Shown: in pieces, positions 34,822 to 42,981 of the stretch
Position numbering within the stretch: position 1 is the stretch's first letter
Layout of the letters: each line of letters opens with the position of its first letter
Origin: Bacillota bacterium
GTDB taxonomy: Bacteria; Bacillota; Clostridia; Lachnospirales; Lachnospiraceae
Direction of reading: 5' to 3'
Assembly (NCBI GenBank): GCA_023398375.1
Contig: JAEWSH010000134.1
Coordinates: 1-61,110, forward strand
Length of the DNA: 61,110 nt
Translations under genes and position numbers: made by a program
The notes under the pieces: model-generated
The model's input: the letters and a program-made list of their open reading frames with translations, nothing else
The model's database searches: none
What the model was told of the DNA's origin: nothing

Positions 34822-36024
34822 TTGGCAAACACAAAAATGAAAGAAGTATTAGAAAAAGGAAAGGGAGTTTTACATTTAGCTCCAACCTGGGTCCCACGTG
34901 GATTTAATGAGCCAGGAAAAAGATTACGTTTACATCCGAATGATTATTTTGCATTTGGAATGGACAGAGGCGGCATCTGCGAAAGATGGTTAGGTTCTGT
35001 TACTGTCGCATTGAACGGACCAAAAACGGGTCCTACAGAAGGTATGAGTTTTGTACTGGCAGACGAATCCGGAGAAGAAAAGATTCTTTTTGCCGATATG
35101 GTAAAAGAACTTGGATCCGAAATTATTGGTAGTGATTTACAGAACAAATATGGTACATGGCCGACATTTGCCAAATTATACGACTACGACAAACCACTTT
35201 TTCATCATTTACATTTAACTGAAGAGAAAGCAGCAAAGATTGGAAGACACGGAAAACCGGAAGCATACTATTTTCCGATCCAATATAACCAATATATGGG
35301 ACGTTTTCCACTGACCTATTTTGGATTTGATCCTTCTACCACAAAAGAACAGGTGAAGGAGTGTATTCGCGAATATGATAACAAGGATAACCGCATAACC
35401 GAATTATCAAGAGCATACCGGATTCAGCTTGGTACAGGCTGGTATACACCTGCCGGCGTTATCCATGCCCCGGCTTCTGTTGTTACTTATGAGCCACAAT
35501 GGAACAGCGATGTAAATACAATTATGGAGAACGTTACACACGGAGAAGTTAATCCACATAATTTGTTAACAGATTGTGCGCCGGCAGAAGAAAAAGATGA
35601 TATCGAAGCACTGTTTTCTCAGATCGATTGGGAAGAAAGTACTCGTTCTGACTATAAAGAAACATACTTCCGTGCTCCAAAACCTTTACCTGCTACACAG
35701 GAAGGTCTATCCGAGCAGTGGGTTGCTTACGCGAATGAATGGGTCGCTGCAAAAGAAATCATAGTCGCTCCGAATGCAGAAGTAACCTTATATGATCAGG
35801 CATGTTACTGTGCACTTGTGACACAGGGTCATGGGACTTTTGGTGTCTTTGAATGTGAAGCACCTGGCTTATTACGCGTTGACCAACTTTCCGGAGACGA
35901 ATTTTTCGTAGCAGAAGCTGCTGCAAAGAACGGAATTAAAGTTAAAAATACCAGCAGTTATGAGCCTCTGATAATTTTACAGAATTTTGCAAATAACAAC
36001 CCGGAAGTACCGGCAACCATTTAG
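34822..36024 (+). CDS. Phosphomannose-isomerase-like cupin, putative sugar isomerase
   Basis: 400 aa from a TTG at 34822 with AGGAGG eight bases upstream. Cupin metal ligands in type I phosphomannose isomerase order are readable: HHLHL (H129/H131), KPEAYYFP (E147) and PAGVIHAP (H215). The N-terminal block LHLAPTWVPRGFNEPGKRL is distinctive; I recognise it only from uncharacterised Clostridia proteins. A C-terminal second cupin-like sandwich lies about 310-395. It probably interconverts an aldose and a ketose, but the substrate and whether it is phosphorylated are unknown. 47 bp follow the DUF4432 gene. Confidence 0.6.
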   Translation: MANTKMKEVLEKGKGVLHLAPTWVPRGFNEPGKRLRLHPNDYFAFGMDRGGICERWLGSVTVALNGPKTGPTEGMSFVLADESGEEKILFADMVKELGSEIIGSDLQNKYGTWPTFAKLYDYDKPLFHHLHLTEEKAAKIGRHGKPEAYYFPIQYNQYMGRFPLTYFGFDPSTTKEQVKECIREYDNKDNRITELSRAYRIQLGTGWYTPAGVIHAPASVVTYEPQWNSDVNTIMENVTHGEVNPHNLLTDCAPAEEKDDIEALFSQIDWEESTRSDYKETYFRAPKPLPATQEGLSEQWVAYANEWVAAKEIIVAPNAEVTLYDQACYCALVTQGHGTFGVFECEAPGLLRVDQLSGDEFFVAEAAAKNGIKVKNTSSYEPLIILQNFANNNPEVPATI

Positions 36025-36044
36025 TCATTGATCAGGAGGTTCTT

Positions 36045-36902
36045 ATGTATTTAAAATTTGGAGTAGATAGTTTTATCTGGGCAGAAAACTTTAGCGAAAA
36101 AGATCTATGGATCATAGAAAAAGCGAAAAAGATCGGTTTTGAAGTAATTGATTTTGCAATATCAAATCCTTATACGTTTCCTACGGAACTAGTAAAGAAG
36201 GAACTTGAACGCGTAGGAATTGATTGTGTCTGCACTACCACTTTGACACCTGAGACCAATCCTATTTCTCCTGATGCTTCTGTCCGTACAAAAGGAATTG
36301 AAGCCATGAAAAAATGTGTAGATATCTGCACTACATTAAATGCACCTATCCTTGGCGGTGTCAATTATGCCGGATGGGGATATCTGACAAAAAAACCACG
36401 TACAGAACAGGAATGGCAATGGGGCGTTACATCAATGAGAGAAGTATGCGAATACGCAAAAGAACACTCAACTGTTACCATCTGTGTGGAATGCGTAAAC
36501 CGCTTTGAAACTCATTTCTTAAATATTGCTGAGGATGCTGTTAAATTTTGTAAAGATGTTGGAACTGGCAACATCAAGGTTCATTTGGATTGCTTCCATA
36601 TGATCCGTGAAGAAAAGAGCTTTTCAGGTGCTGTTAAGACTTGCGGCAAAGAATATTTAGGATACATTCATGTAAATGAAAATGACCGTGGAATTCCTGG
36701 AACAGGTCTGGTCCCTTTCCGTGAATTCTTTCAAGCTGTTGCTGAAATAGGTTATGAAGGTCCACTTGTTATTGAGTCTTTTGACCCAAGCTTTGAAGAG
36801 TTAGCCGGAAATTGTGCTATTTGGCGTAAGTTTGCTGATACAGGAGAAGATCTTGCAATTCAGGGACTGAAAAACTTAAATGAAATTGCTGCCACTTTAT
36901 AA
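36045..36902 (+). CDS. Ketose 3-epimerase-like TIM barrel
   Basis: 285 aa of the AP-endonuclease-2/xylose-isomerase-like family. Its metal ligands match D-tagatose/D-psicose 3-epimerases in order and spacing: E149 in CVECVNRFE, D182 in HLDCFHMIREE, H209 in YIHVNENDRGIPG and E244 in VIESF. The RFE, FHM and NxRGIPGxG signatures are those of that group and not of general IolE-like proteins. It probably epimerises a free ketose at C3. AGGAGG precedes the ATG, 20 bp after the cupin gene. The substrate is not deducible. Confidence 0.75.
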   Translation: MYLKFGVDSFIWAENFSEKDLWIIEKAKKIGFEVIDFAISNPYTFPTELVKKELERVGIDCVCTTTLTPETNPISPDASVRTKGIEAMKKCVDICTTLNAPILGGVNYAGWGYLTKKPRTEQEWQWGVTSMREVCEYAKEHSTVTICVECVNRFETHFLNIAEDAVKFCKDVGTGNIKVHLDCFHMIREEKSFSGAVKTCGKEYLGYIHVNENDRGIPGTGLVPFREFFQAVAEIGYEGPLVIESFDPSFEELAGNCAIWRKFADTGEDLAIQGLKNLNEIAATL

Positions 36903-36908
36903 TTGTAA

Positions 36909-36947
36909 GGTACAACTCACGGAACCTCCCAAACTGTGGGTTGTACC
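36909..36947 (+). promoter_or_regulatory. Hairpin at the start of the rpiB leader
   Basis: GGTACAAC at 36909-36916 pairs with GTTGTACC at 36940-36947; inner pairs CACGG/ACTGTGG-like are possible. No U-tract follows, so it is unlikely to terminate transcription. It precedes the long leader element. Confidence 0.4.
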
Positions 36948-36976
36948 GCTATAGATGAAATACCAAGTTTTACACT

Positions 36977-37060
36977 GGAAGAAGCCGCAAGCGTCTTCTT
37001 CTCACGGATTATTTGTGCTGACACCCAGATCCTGGACGATTCAGCAGAATGGAGATATTT
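36977..37060 (+). promoter_or_regulatory. Structured leader element, long form, before the RpiB gene
   Basis: Hairpin GGAAGAAG...CTTCTTC, then TCACGGATTATTTGTGC, then hairpin TGCTGA...TCAGCA with an inner CCAG/CTGG pair, then GAATGGAGATATTT-ATG. Order and core sequence (GATTATTTGTGC) repeat those upstream of yqxD (14540-14608). It interrupts the otherwise tight plus-strand operon with 158 bp. Confidence 0.5.
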
Positions 37061-37513
37061 ATGAAAATTGCAATAGGATGCGATGAAGCTGCATATCAGC
37101 TTAAAATGGAAATTATAAAACATTTAAAAACAAAAGATAAATTTGAATTGACAGATTTTGGTGCAAATGCTAATGATATTGTCTTATATCCAGATGTTGC
37201 CAGAACTGTTGCTGAGGCGGTAGCCTCAGGTGCATACGACCGGGGAATCCTTTTTTGCGGTACTGGTATCGGCATGGCAATTACTGCTAATAAAGTACCT
37301 GGCATTCGCGCTGCCGTATGCCACGATCCTTTCTCAACAGAGCGTTCCAGAAAAAGTAACGATGCACAGATTATGTGTATGGGCGAACGTGTAATTGGAG
37401 TGGAACTCGCAAAATATCTGGTTGATATCTGGCTTAACTGCGATTTTGCAGGTGGCGGTTCTACTCCAAAGGTGAATCGAATTACCGAAATAGAGCATGA
37501 ATACGTAAAATAA
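37061..37513 (+). CDS. RpiB/LacAB-family sugar phosphate isomerase, EryI-like
   Basis: 150 aa from the ATG at 37061 (MKIAIGCDEAAY) after GGAG; an ATG 12 bases upstream lacks spacing. The catalytic Cys66 is present in LFCGTGIG. The two histidines of ribose-5-phosphate isomerase B used in ring opening are replaced: GCDHx reads GCDEA (E9) and HND reads SNDAQ (S99). As I recall, SNxAQ with MGxRVIG also occurs in EryI, the tetrulose-phosphate isomerase of erythritol degradation, whose substrate cannot form a furanose. So a tetrose or tetrulose phosphate is more likely than ribose 5-phosphate. It is followed by dhaK within 15 bp. Confidence 0.82.
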   Translation: MKIAIGCDEAAYQLKMEIIKHLKTKDKFELTDFGANANDIVLYPDVARTVAEAVASGAYDRGILFCGTGIGMAITANKVPGIRAAVCHDPFSTERSRKSNDAQIMCMGERVIGVELAKYLVDIWLNCDFAGGGSTPKVNRITEIEHEYVK

Positions 37514-37528
37514 TGAAAGGAGAATCAT

Positions 37529-38527
37529 ATGAGTAGAATTGTAAATAATCCGGATTTTGTTGTTGAAGATATGCTAAAAGGGTTTATAAAATCACACCGG
37601 AACCTTATAGATGTAACTGATAATCCTCGCGTTTTAAAATATAAAAATGCACCTGTTGAGGGAAAGGTCGGAATTGTTACAGGGGGAGGTTCTGGTCACA
37701 AGCCTGCTTTTATTGGATATATTGGAAAAAATATGTGCGATGCTGTTGCTGCCGGTGAAATTTTTTCTTCTCCTACAGCGCTTGCTTTCTATGATGCAAT
37801 CAAAGCTGCCGATTCCGGTAATGGTGTTGCCTGCCTATACGGCAATTACGCCGGAGATAACATGAATGTTAAAATGGCCATCAAAATGGCAAAAAAAGAT
37901 GGAATTACTGTAAAAACAGTCGTGGCTAATGATGATGTGGCCTCTGCTCCCAAAGATGAAATGGATCGCCGCCGTGGTGTTGCAGGTGAGGTTTTGATGT
38001 GGAAATTAGCCGGGGCAAAAGCATCCAGAGGAGCTACACTAGATGAAGTAATTGCAACTGCTCAAAAAGCCATTGATAATACACGTAGTGTTGGTATTGG
38101 CACAAAACCTTGTACCATTCCCGCTGTCGGTCACCCAAATTTCAGCATTGAGGAAGGGACTATGGAAGTAGGTATCGGCCATCATGGAGAACCGGGTGTC
38201 AGTGTCCAGCCTCTGAAAACCGCTGATGAAATTGCCTCTCAGATGCTTGCTATCATTTTACCTGATCTTCCTTTTACTTCAGGAGATGAAGTTGTTGTTC
38301 TTTTGTCAGGTTTAGGTGCCACTCCTGTAATGGAACAATACATTGTCTATAATAAAGTATATGATCTATTAAGTGAAAAGAATATAAAAGTTCACCGTTC
38401 TTATGTAGGAAACTACTTTACATCTCTTGAAATGATGGGTGTAACTTTAACAATCCTGCGATTGGACGATGAGTTAAAAGAATTAATCGATATGCCGGCT
38501 GAATCCGTTGGTCTGACCCAATTTTAG
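37529..38527 (+). CDS. dhaK: Dihydroxyacetone kinase subunit DhaK
   Basis: 332 aa. Motifs: IVTGGGSGHKPAFIG near residue 50, GEIFSSPT near 77, YGNYAGDNMN near 105, GTKPCTIPAVG near 191 and IGHHGEPG with His218, which in E. coli DhaK binds the substrate carbonyl covalently. It holds the ketone substrate for phosphorylation by the DhaL subunit. No PTS partner DhaM is visible nearby, so the phosphate donor may be ATP. Related ATP-using DhaK/DhaL kinases act on erythrulose, which would fit the EryI-like isomerase next door (inference). Confidence 0.88.
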   Translation: MSRIVNNPDFVVEDMLKGFIKSHRNLIDVTDNPRVLKYKNAPVEGKVGIVTGGGSGHKPAFIGYIGKNMCDAVAAGEIFSSPTALAFYDAIKAADSGNGVACLYGNYAGDNMNVKMAIKMAKKDGITVKTVVANDDVASAPKDEMDRRRGVAGEVLMWKLAGAKASRGATLDEVIATAQKAIDNTRSVGIGTKPCTIPAVGHPNFSIEEGTMEVGIGHHGEPGVSVQPLKTADEIASQMLAIILPDLPFTSGDEVVVLLSGLGATPVMEQYIVYNKVYDLLSEKNIKVHRSYVGNYFTSLEMMGVTLTILRLDDELKELIDMPAESVGLTQF

Positions 38528-38547
38528 ACAGAAAGGAAAATTATGAT

Positions 38548-39186
38548 ATGACTTTTAAAAATAGTGACGGTTCCATTATTATTAAAAATTTAATTAAAAC
38601 CATACAATCCAATAAAGACTACTTAAGTGAAATTGACGGAAAAATAGGTGATGGAGATCATGGAATCAACATGAATAAAGGATTTACTTTATGTGAATCT
38701 AAAATGCAGGATAAATCATGTACGATGTCCGAAGCTTTTGAAATTTTAAGCAATACTTTAATGAATGATATTGGTGGTTCTATGGGTCCTTTATATGGTG
38801 TTTTCTTTGAAGCACTATCCGATGCATCCTCAGAGAAAGAAGAAATCAATGCAACTGTCTTTGAAGAAATGATACAATCTGGTCTGGCAGAAATACAAGA
38901 TATCGGAAACGCCAAAAAAGGCGACAAGACACTACTAGATACTTTAATTCCAGCGGTAGAATCTTACTCAGAATCTATTTCTTCCGGTAAAGATTTTAAA
39001 ACTGCTTTGGAAGACTTGAAAGAGTCTGCAAATATAGGATGGCGTTCTACAGAAGATATGGTAGCAAAAATAGGAAGAGCCAGCCGGCTCGGTGAGCGTT
39101 CACGAGGAGTCCTGGATGCTGGAGCTACCAGCTGTTATCTTATTATTACTTCTATTGCGTCTTCTATTCAGGAATTAATTCAATAA
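38548..39186 (+). CDS. dhaL: Dihydroxyacetone kinase subunit DhaL
   Basis: 212 aa. DGKIGDGDHGINM near residue 30 gives the Mg-nucleotide-binding aspartates; GGSMGPLYGVFF near 75, GDKTLLDTLIPA near 125 and GRASRLGERSRGVLDAGATS near 172 complete the DhaL signature. It carries the nucleotide and phosphorylates the substrate held by DhaK. The ATG follows GAAAGG, 20 bp after dhaK. Last gene of the right arm, with a terminator 20 bp on. Confidence 0.9.
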   Translation: MTFKNSDGSIIIKNLIKTIQSNKDYLSEIDGKIGDGDHGINMNKGFTLCESKMQDKSCTMSEAFEILSNTLMNDIGGSMGPLYGVFFEALSDASSEKEEINATVFEEMIQSGLAEIQDIGNAKKGDKTLLDTLIPAVESYSESISSGKDFKTALEDLKESANIGWRSTEDMVAKIGRASRLGERSRGVLDAGATSCYLIITSIASSIQELIQ

Positions 39187-39202
39187 AAATTATTTATGTT
39201 CG

Positions 39203-39238
39203 TAAAAAGCCGGTGCTGAACAATCAACACCGGTTTTT
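39203..39238. terminator. Bidirectional terminator between dhaL and fabH
   Basis: AAAAAGCCGGTG and CACCGGTTTTT form the stem. A-tract and T-tract on the two sides let it end both the plus-strand sugar arm and the minus-strand fab operon. Confidence 0.88.
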
Positions 39239-39241
39239 CCA

Positions 39242-40204
39242 TTACCACTCAATAATATCTGCACCCCAGGTAAGACCACCGCCAAAGCCAGATATGACAA
39301 TCTTATCACCTCTTTGCAAGAGTCCCTTTTTATTTATCTCATCTAACAATATCGGTACACTTGCCGCCGAAATATTTCCACAATGATCCAGACTAATTGG
39401 AAACTTATCCTCAGATACTTCTAATCTTTTGGCAACAGACTTTATAATTCGAATATTTGCTTGATGTAAAATAAAATATTTGATATCCTCTGTTTTCAGA
39501 TTTGCTTCCTCTAATACCTTACAGATACATTCAGGTACCCTTGTAACTGCAAATTTATAGACTTCCTGCCCATTCATTCCTGTATAATGAAGGTCTTTAG
39601 AATTTTGCACCAATGGATTATTATTCTCTCTGTCTTTACATGCAAGTGCAAGACCTTTTGTTCCATCTGCACCTTGCGTGAAGCTAAGAATTCCCGTTTT
39701 ATCTGCCCGCACAATCGCGGCACCAGCACCGTCACCGAATAATACACAAGTACTTCTATCGTTCCAGTCCATAATTTTAGATAATGTTTCTGCACCAATT
39801 ACAAGTGCTGTTTTATAAATGCCTGACTGTATATAGATATGGGCTGTATTTAATGCGATGATAAAACCTGTACAAGCTGCATTTACATCAAAAGCTACTG
39901 CATTTACTGCACCAATAGCCGCCTGCACTTCGCATGCCGTACTTGGTGTAATATAATCACCTGTTAAAGTTCCAACAATAATCAGGTCTAACTCCTCTGC
40001 TGTTATTCCGGCATCTTTCATCGCACATTTTGCTGCTTCTGCAGACATGCTGGCAGTTGTCTCTGTCTTTACAATTCTTCTTTCTTTGATTCCGGTTCTG
40101 CTGCTGATCCATTCGTCAGAAGTATCCATGATTGTGGATAAATAATCATTGGTTACTACTGTTTCCGGAAGGCACCGACCTGTTCCAATAATTCTAGTCG
40201 TCAT
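39242..40204 (-). CDS. fabH: Beta-ketoacyl-ACP synthase III
   Basis: 320 aa from the ATG at 40204 (MTTRIIGTGRCLPE) after GGAG; the longer frame overlaps the upstream gene. Catalytic triad: Cys in NAACTGF, His in FILHQANIRI, Asn in DHCGNISAAS. GDGAGAAIV and GFGGGLTWGA are also present. It starts fatty acid synthesis by condensing an acyl-CoA with malonyl-ACP. It is the last gene of the fab operon, 19 bp after the FabX-like gene; in many Firmicutes fabH comes first. Confidence 0.93.
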   Translation of the reverse strand: MTTRIIGTGRCLPETVVTNDYLSTIMDTSDEWISSRTGIKERRIVKTETTASMSAEAAKCAMKDAGITAEELDLIIVGTLTGDYITPSTACEVQAAIGAVNAVAFDVNAACTGFIIALNTAHIYIQSGIYKTALVIGAETLSKIMDWNDRSTCVLFGDGAGAAIVRADKTGILSFTQGADGTKGLALACKDRENNNPLVQNSKDLHYTGMNGQEVYKFAVTRVPECICKVLEEANLKTEDIKYFILHQANIRIIKSVAKRLEVSEDKFPISLDHCGNISAASVPILLDEINKKGLLQRGDKIVISGFGGGLTWGADIIEW

Positions 40205-40223
40205 TCCTATCTCCAATCTGATA

Positions 40224-41279
40224 TTATCCTCGAAATTCATCCATAATATCTTTTACTCTTTCTAACTTTGTAGACCGATAAGCATTTGCACCACAGAAAA
40301 TCAATCCGTTATCAACATTGCCAAGAGCTGCTTTTGCCAGTGCATCTGTAATACAATAAGGTGTCTCTAATGGTTTACAAGTACTAATACAGTTATAACA
40401 TTTTCCGTGAGGTATCTGTCCTTCTTTTGCTTTCTTCATAAAAGGATTCAATATCGCACGTCCAGGCATTCCTACCGGACTTTGTACAATTACAATATCT
40501 TCTTGTTTTGCATTTAAATATGCTTGCTTATACACATCATCTGCATCGCATTCATAGGTAGTGACAAAACGTGTTCCCATTTGGACTCCCTCTGCTCCCA
40601 ACGAAAATGCATGCTCCATATCTTCTCTTGTATAAATTCCACCTGCTACTACAACCGGAATGTGAATGTTATTCTCTTCTGCATATTCTTTTACTTTGGC
40701 TATAATGTCAACAATCACATCGTCATAATGAAGTGCATCTATGTCCATCAATTCATCTTTTGAAAATCCCAGATGTCCACCCGCTTTTGGTCCTTCAATC
40801 ACTACTAAGTCAGGAAGTCTGCTAAATTTTTTCATCCAGTATTTACAGATAACATCTGCCGATTTTACAGAAGATACAATTGGTGCCAATTTAGTTTTCG
40901 CATTTTCAGCTATTTTTGGCAGCATCATTGGTAACCCTGCACCGGAAACTATAATGTCAACACCTGCATCAATTGCTGCTTTCACATAACGCTCATAGAA
41001 CTTTGTTGCAACCATAATATTAATTGCCACAATGCCACCCTTTGCTATTTTTTTTGCCTTCTCTATTTCTTCTTTAATAACTCTTAGATTTGTTTCAATT
41101 GGGTTCCTATCAAATTCAGAGTCTCTGAATCCAATCTGTGCAGCTGAGATGGTGCCGATGCCGCCTTCTGCTGCAACAGCACCTGCCAGTCCCGACAAAC
41201 TGATCCCAACTCCCATACCACCTTGAATGAGAGGTATTCTCGCTATCAAATCTCCGATAACTAGTGGTTTCATTTCCAT
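40224..41279 (-). CDS. FabX-like FMN and [4Fe-4S] enzyme (NMO family)
   Basis: 351 aa. FMN barrel of the nitronate monooxygenase/FabK superfamily: IPLIQGGMGVGIS, SGAGLPMMLP, EGPKAGGHLGF (His169 at the catalytic position) and VAGGIYTREDM. Unlike FabK it has a cysteine cluster near the C-terminus, C294-x2-C297-x3-C301-x7-C309, then GNVDNGLIFCGANAYR. This layout closely matches H. pylori FabX as I remember it, the FMN/[4Fe-4S] dehydrogenase-isomerase that makes the cis double bond in unsaturated fatty acids. No FabA, FabM or other isomerase is in the operon. A second enoyl reductase or a true nitronate oxygenase are the alternatives. The gene uses a hairpin-GGGAG leader. Confidence 0.72.
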   Translation of the reverse strand: MEMKPLVIGDLIARIPLIQGGMGVGISLSGLAGAVAAEGGIGTISAAQIGFRDSEFDRNPIETNLRVIKEEIEKAKKIAKGGIVAINIMVATKFYERYVKAAIDAGVDIIVSGAGLPMMLPKIAENAKTKLAPIVSSVKSADVICKYWMKKFSRLPDLVVIEGPKAGGHLGFSKDELMDIDALHYDDVIVDIIAKVKEYAEENNIHIPVVVAGGIYTREDMEHAFSLGAEGVQMGTRFVTTYECDADDVYKQAYLNAKQEDIVIVQSPVGMPGRAILNPFMKKAKEGQIPHGKCYNCISTCKPLETPYCITDALAKAALGNVDNGLIFCGANAYRSTKLERVKDIMDEFRG

Positions 41280-41306
41280 ACTTACTCCCGTCTGCCGCCC
41301 CAGCGG
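41280..41306 (-). promoter_or_regulatory. Hairpin-plus-GGGAG leader before the FabX-like gene
   Basis: CCGC-TGGG-GCGG (41295-41306) ends directly before CAGACGGGAGTAAGTATG. It begins immediately after the fabZ stop. Confidence 0.45.
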
Positions 41307-41744
41307 TTATTTTCCTGTACCAATCGCAAATGTCAGTTCCGCCTGAACAACCAATTTATCTCCTACATATGCTTTTGCATCTCCAACGCCAATTGGTCCT
41401 TTTACTTTAATAATATCCGTCTCTAATCTTAGTACATCACCAGGTAACACTTTCCCTTTGAATTTTGCATTATTAATAGCACCCATAAACGCGATTTTTC
41501 CTTTATTTTCTTCTTTTGCCAAGATAGCGACTGCACCCACCTGTGCAAGTGCTTCTATTATTAGGACTCCTGGCATAACAGGTTCCACAGGAAAATGTCC
41601 TGCGAAAAATGGTTCATTATAGGATACACATTTTTTACCTACAGCTCTGATTCCTATCTCCAGTTCTTCTATGGTATCAATCAATAAAAATGGCTGTCTG
41701 TGGGGAATAATTTCCATAATTTCTTTGGTTGTTAAAACTGACAT
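41307..41744 (-). CDS. fabZ: 3-hydroxyacyl-ACP dehydratase
   Basis: 145 aa hot-dog fold. IIPHRQPFLLIDTI and the active site GHFPVEPVMPGVLIIEALAQ (His and Glu) are canonical FabZ. It dehydrates 3-hydroxyacyl-ACP to trans-2-enoyl-ACP. Its ATG is 1 bp from the fabF stop, so translation is coupled. Nothing marks it as an isomerase of the FabN type. Confidence 0.94.
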   Translation of the reverse strand: MSVLTTKEIMEIIPHRQPFLLIDTIEELEIGIRAVGKKCVSYNEPFFAGHFPVEPVMPGVLIIEALAQVGAVAILAKEENKGKIAFMGAINNAKFKGKVLPGDVLRLETDIIKVKGPIGVGDAKAYVGDKLVVQAELTFAIGTGK

Positions 41745-41745
41745 C

Positions 41746-42981
41746 CTATTCCTCCCATTTCTTTACAACTAGACTTGCATTATGTCCGCCGAATCCCAGG
41801 GAATTAGATAATGCATATTTCAGATCTGTTGAAATAGCTTCTTTACAATAATCAAGATCACATTCTTCATCTGCTACCTGATATCCGACCGTTGCATGAA
41901 TATATCCTTCCTGAATCTCTTTTACACAAGTAACAAATTCAATCGCTCCTGCACCACCAAGTAGATGTCCAATCATTGATTTTGTGGAGTTAATCTTGAT
42001 ATCCTTTGCATGCTCACCAAATGCTAATTTAATTGCTCTTGTTTCAAATAGATCATTATGATGTGTACTTGTTCCATGTGCATTGATATAAGTAATATCT
42101 TCCATCGTGAGTTCGGCATCTTTTACTGCATATTCCATTGCCTTTGCAGCACCACTTCCGTCTTCTGCCGGTGATGTAATGTGATACGCATCTGCTGAGC
42201 ATCCATATCCTATTACTTCCGCATAAATCTTTGCACCACGTGCCCTAGCATGCTCTAACTCTTCCAACACAACAACTGCGGCTCCTTCACCCATGACAAA
42301 ACCGCTTCTCTCTTTATCGAAAGGAATCGAACATCTCTTTGGATCTTCTGAAGAGGTAAGTGCTGTTAATGCGCAAAATCCTGCCATACCAATTGGTGTG
42401 ATACTACTTTCACAGCCGCCAGCTACCATGGCCTCTGCATCTCCATATTGAATCGTTCTATAAGCTTCACCAATAGAGTTTGCGCCTGTTGTACATGCCG
42501 TGACTACATTGATATTTTTTCCCTTTAAACCAAATTGAATCGATACATTACCAGCCGCCATATTGCAGATCATCATTGGTACCAGTAAAGGTCCTACTCT
42601 GTTTGGTCCTTTTTCTAATAATTTGCTATGTTCTCTTTCCATCGCCTGTAAAGAGCCAATTCCAGACCCTACAGATACACCTACCCGGTAAGGATCTTCC
42701 TTTTCGATGTCCAGATTAGAATCTTCCAGCGCTTCTTTTGCAGCAGCAACTGCATACTGAGAGAATAATTCCATTCTCTTTGCAACCTTCACATCCATAT
42801 AATCCTTACCATCAAATCCTTTGACTTCTGCTGCAATCTTACACTTATATTCACTTGCATCAAATTTTGTGATAGGTCCAAAACCTGTTTTTTCTTCTTT
42901 TACACTATTCCAGAATTCATCTATGCTCAAACCTATCGGAGTAATTGCTCCCATTCCTGTTACTACAACTCTTCTACTCAT
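41746..42981 (-). CDS. fabF: Beta-ketoacyl-ACP synthase II
   Basis: 411 aa from the ATG at 42981 (MSRRVVVTGMG); the frame further upstream encodes the leader hairpin. Cys-His-His active site: VTACTTGANS, INAHGTSTHHND, NSTKSMIGHLLGGAGA. GFGGHNASLV ends the fold. It elongates acyl-ACP with malonyl-ACP. It is the only elongation synthase in the operon, so if the FabX-like enzyme forms a cis bond, FabF would extend that product as well. Confidence 0.94.
   Translation of the reverse strand: MSRRVVVTGMGAITPIGLSIDEFWNSVKEEKTGFGPITKFDASEYKCKIAAEVKGFDGKDYMDVKVAKRMELFSQYAVAAAKEALEDSNLDIEKEDPYRVGVSVGSGIGSLQAMEREHSKLLEKGPNRVGPLLVPMMICNMAAGNVSIQFGLKGKNINVVTACTTGANSIGEAYRTIQYGDAEAMVAGGCESSITPIGMAGFCALTALTSSEDPKRCSIPFDKERSGFVMGEGAAVVVLEELEHARARGAKIYAEVIGYGCSADAYHITSPAEDGSGAAKAMEYAVKDAELTMEDITYINAHGTSTHHNDLFETRAIKLAFGEHAKDIKINSTKSMIGHLLGGAGAIEFVTCVKEIQEGYIHATVGYQVADEECDLDYCKEAISTDLKYALSNSLGFGGHNASLVVKKWEE

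Noticed and set aside
36909..37060. T-box or known riboswitch upstream of the RpiB gene
   Set aside because: No T-box sequence (TGGNACCGCG), terminator/antiterminator pair or known aptamer core was found; the neighbouring genes do not suggest a known ligand.
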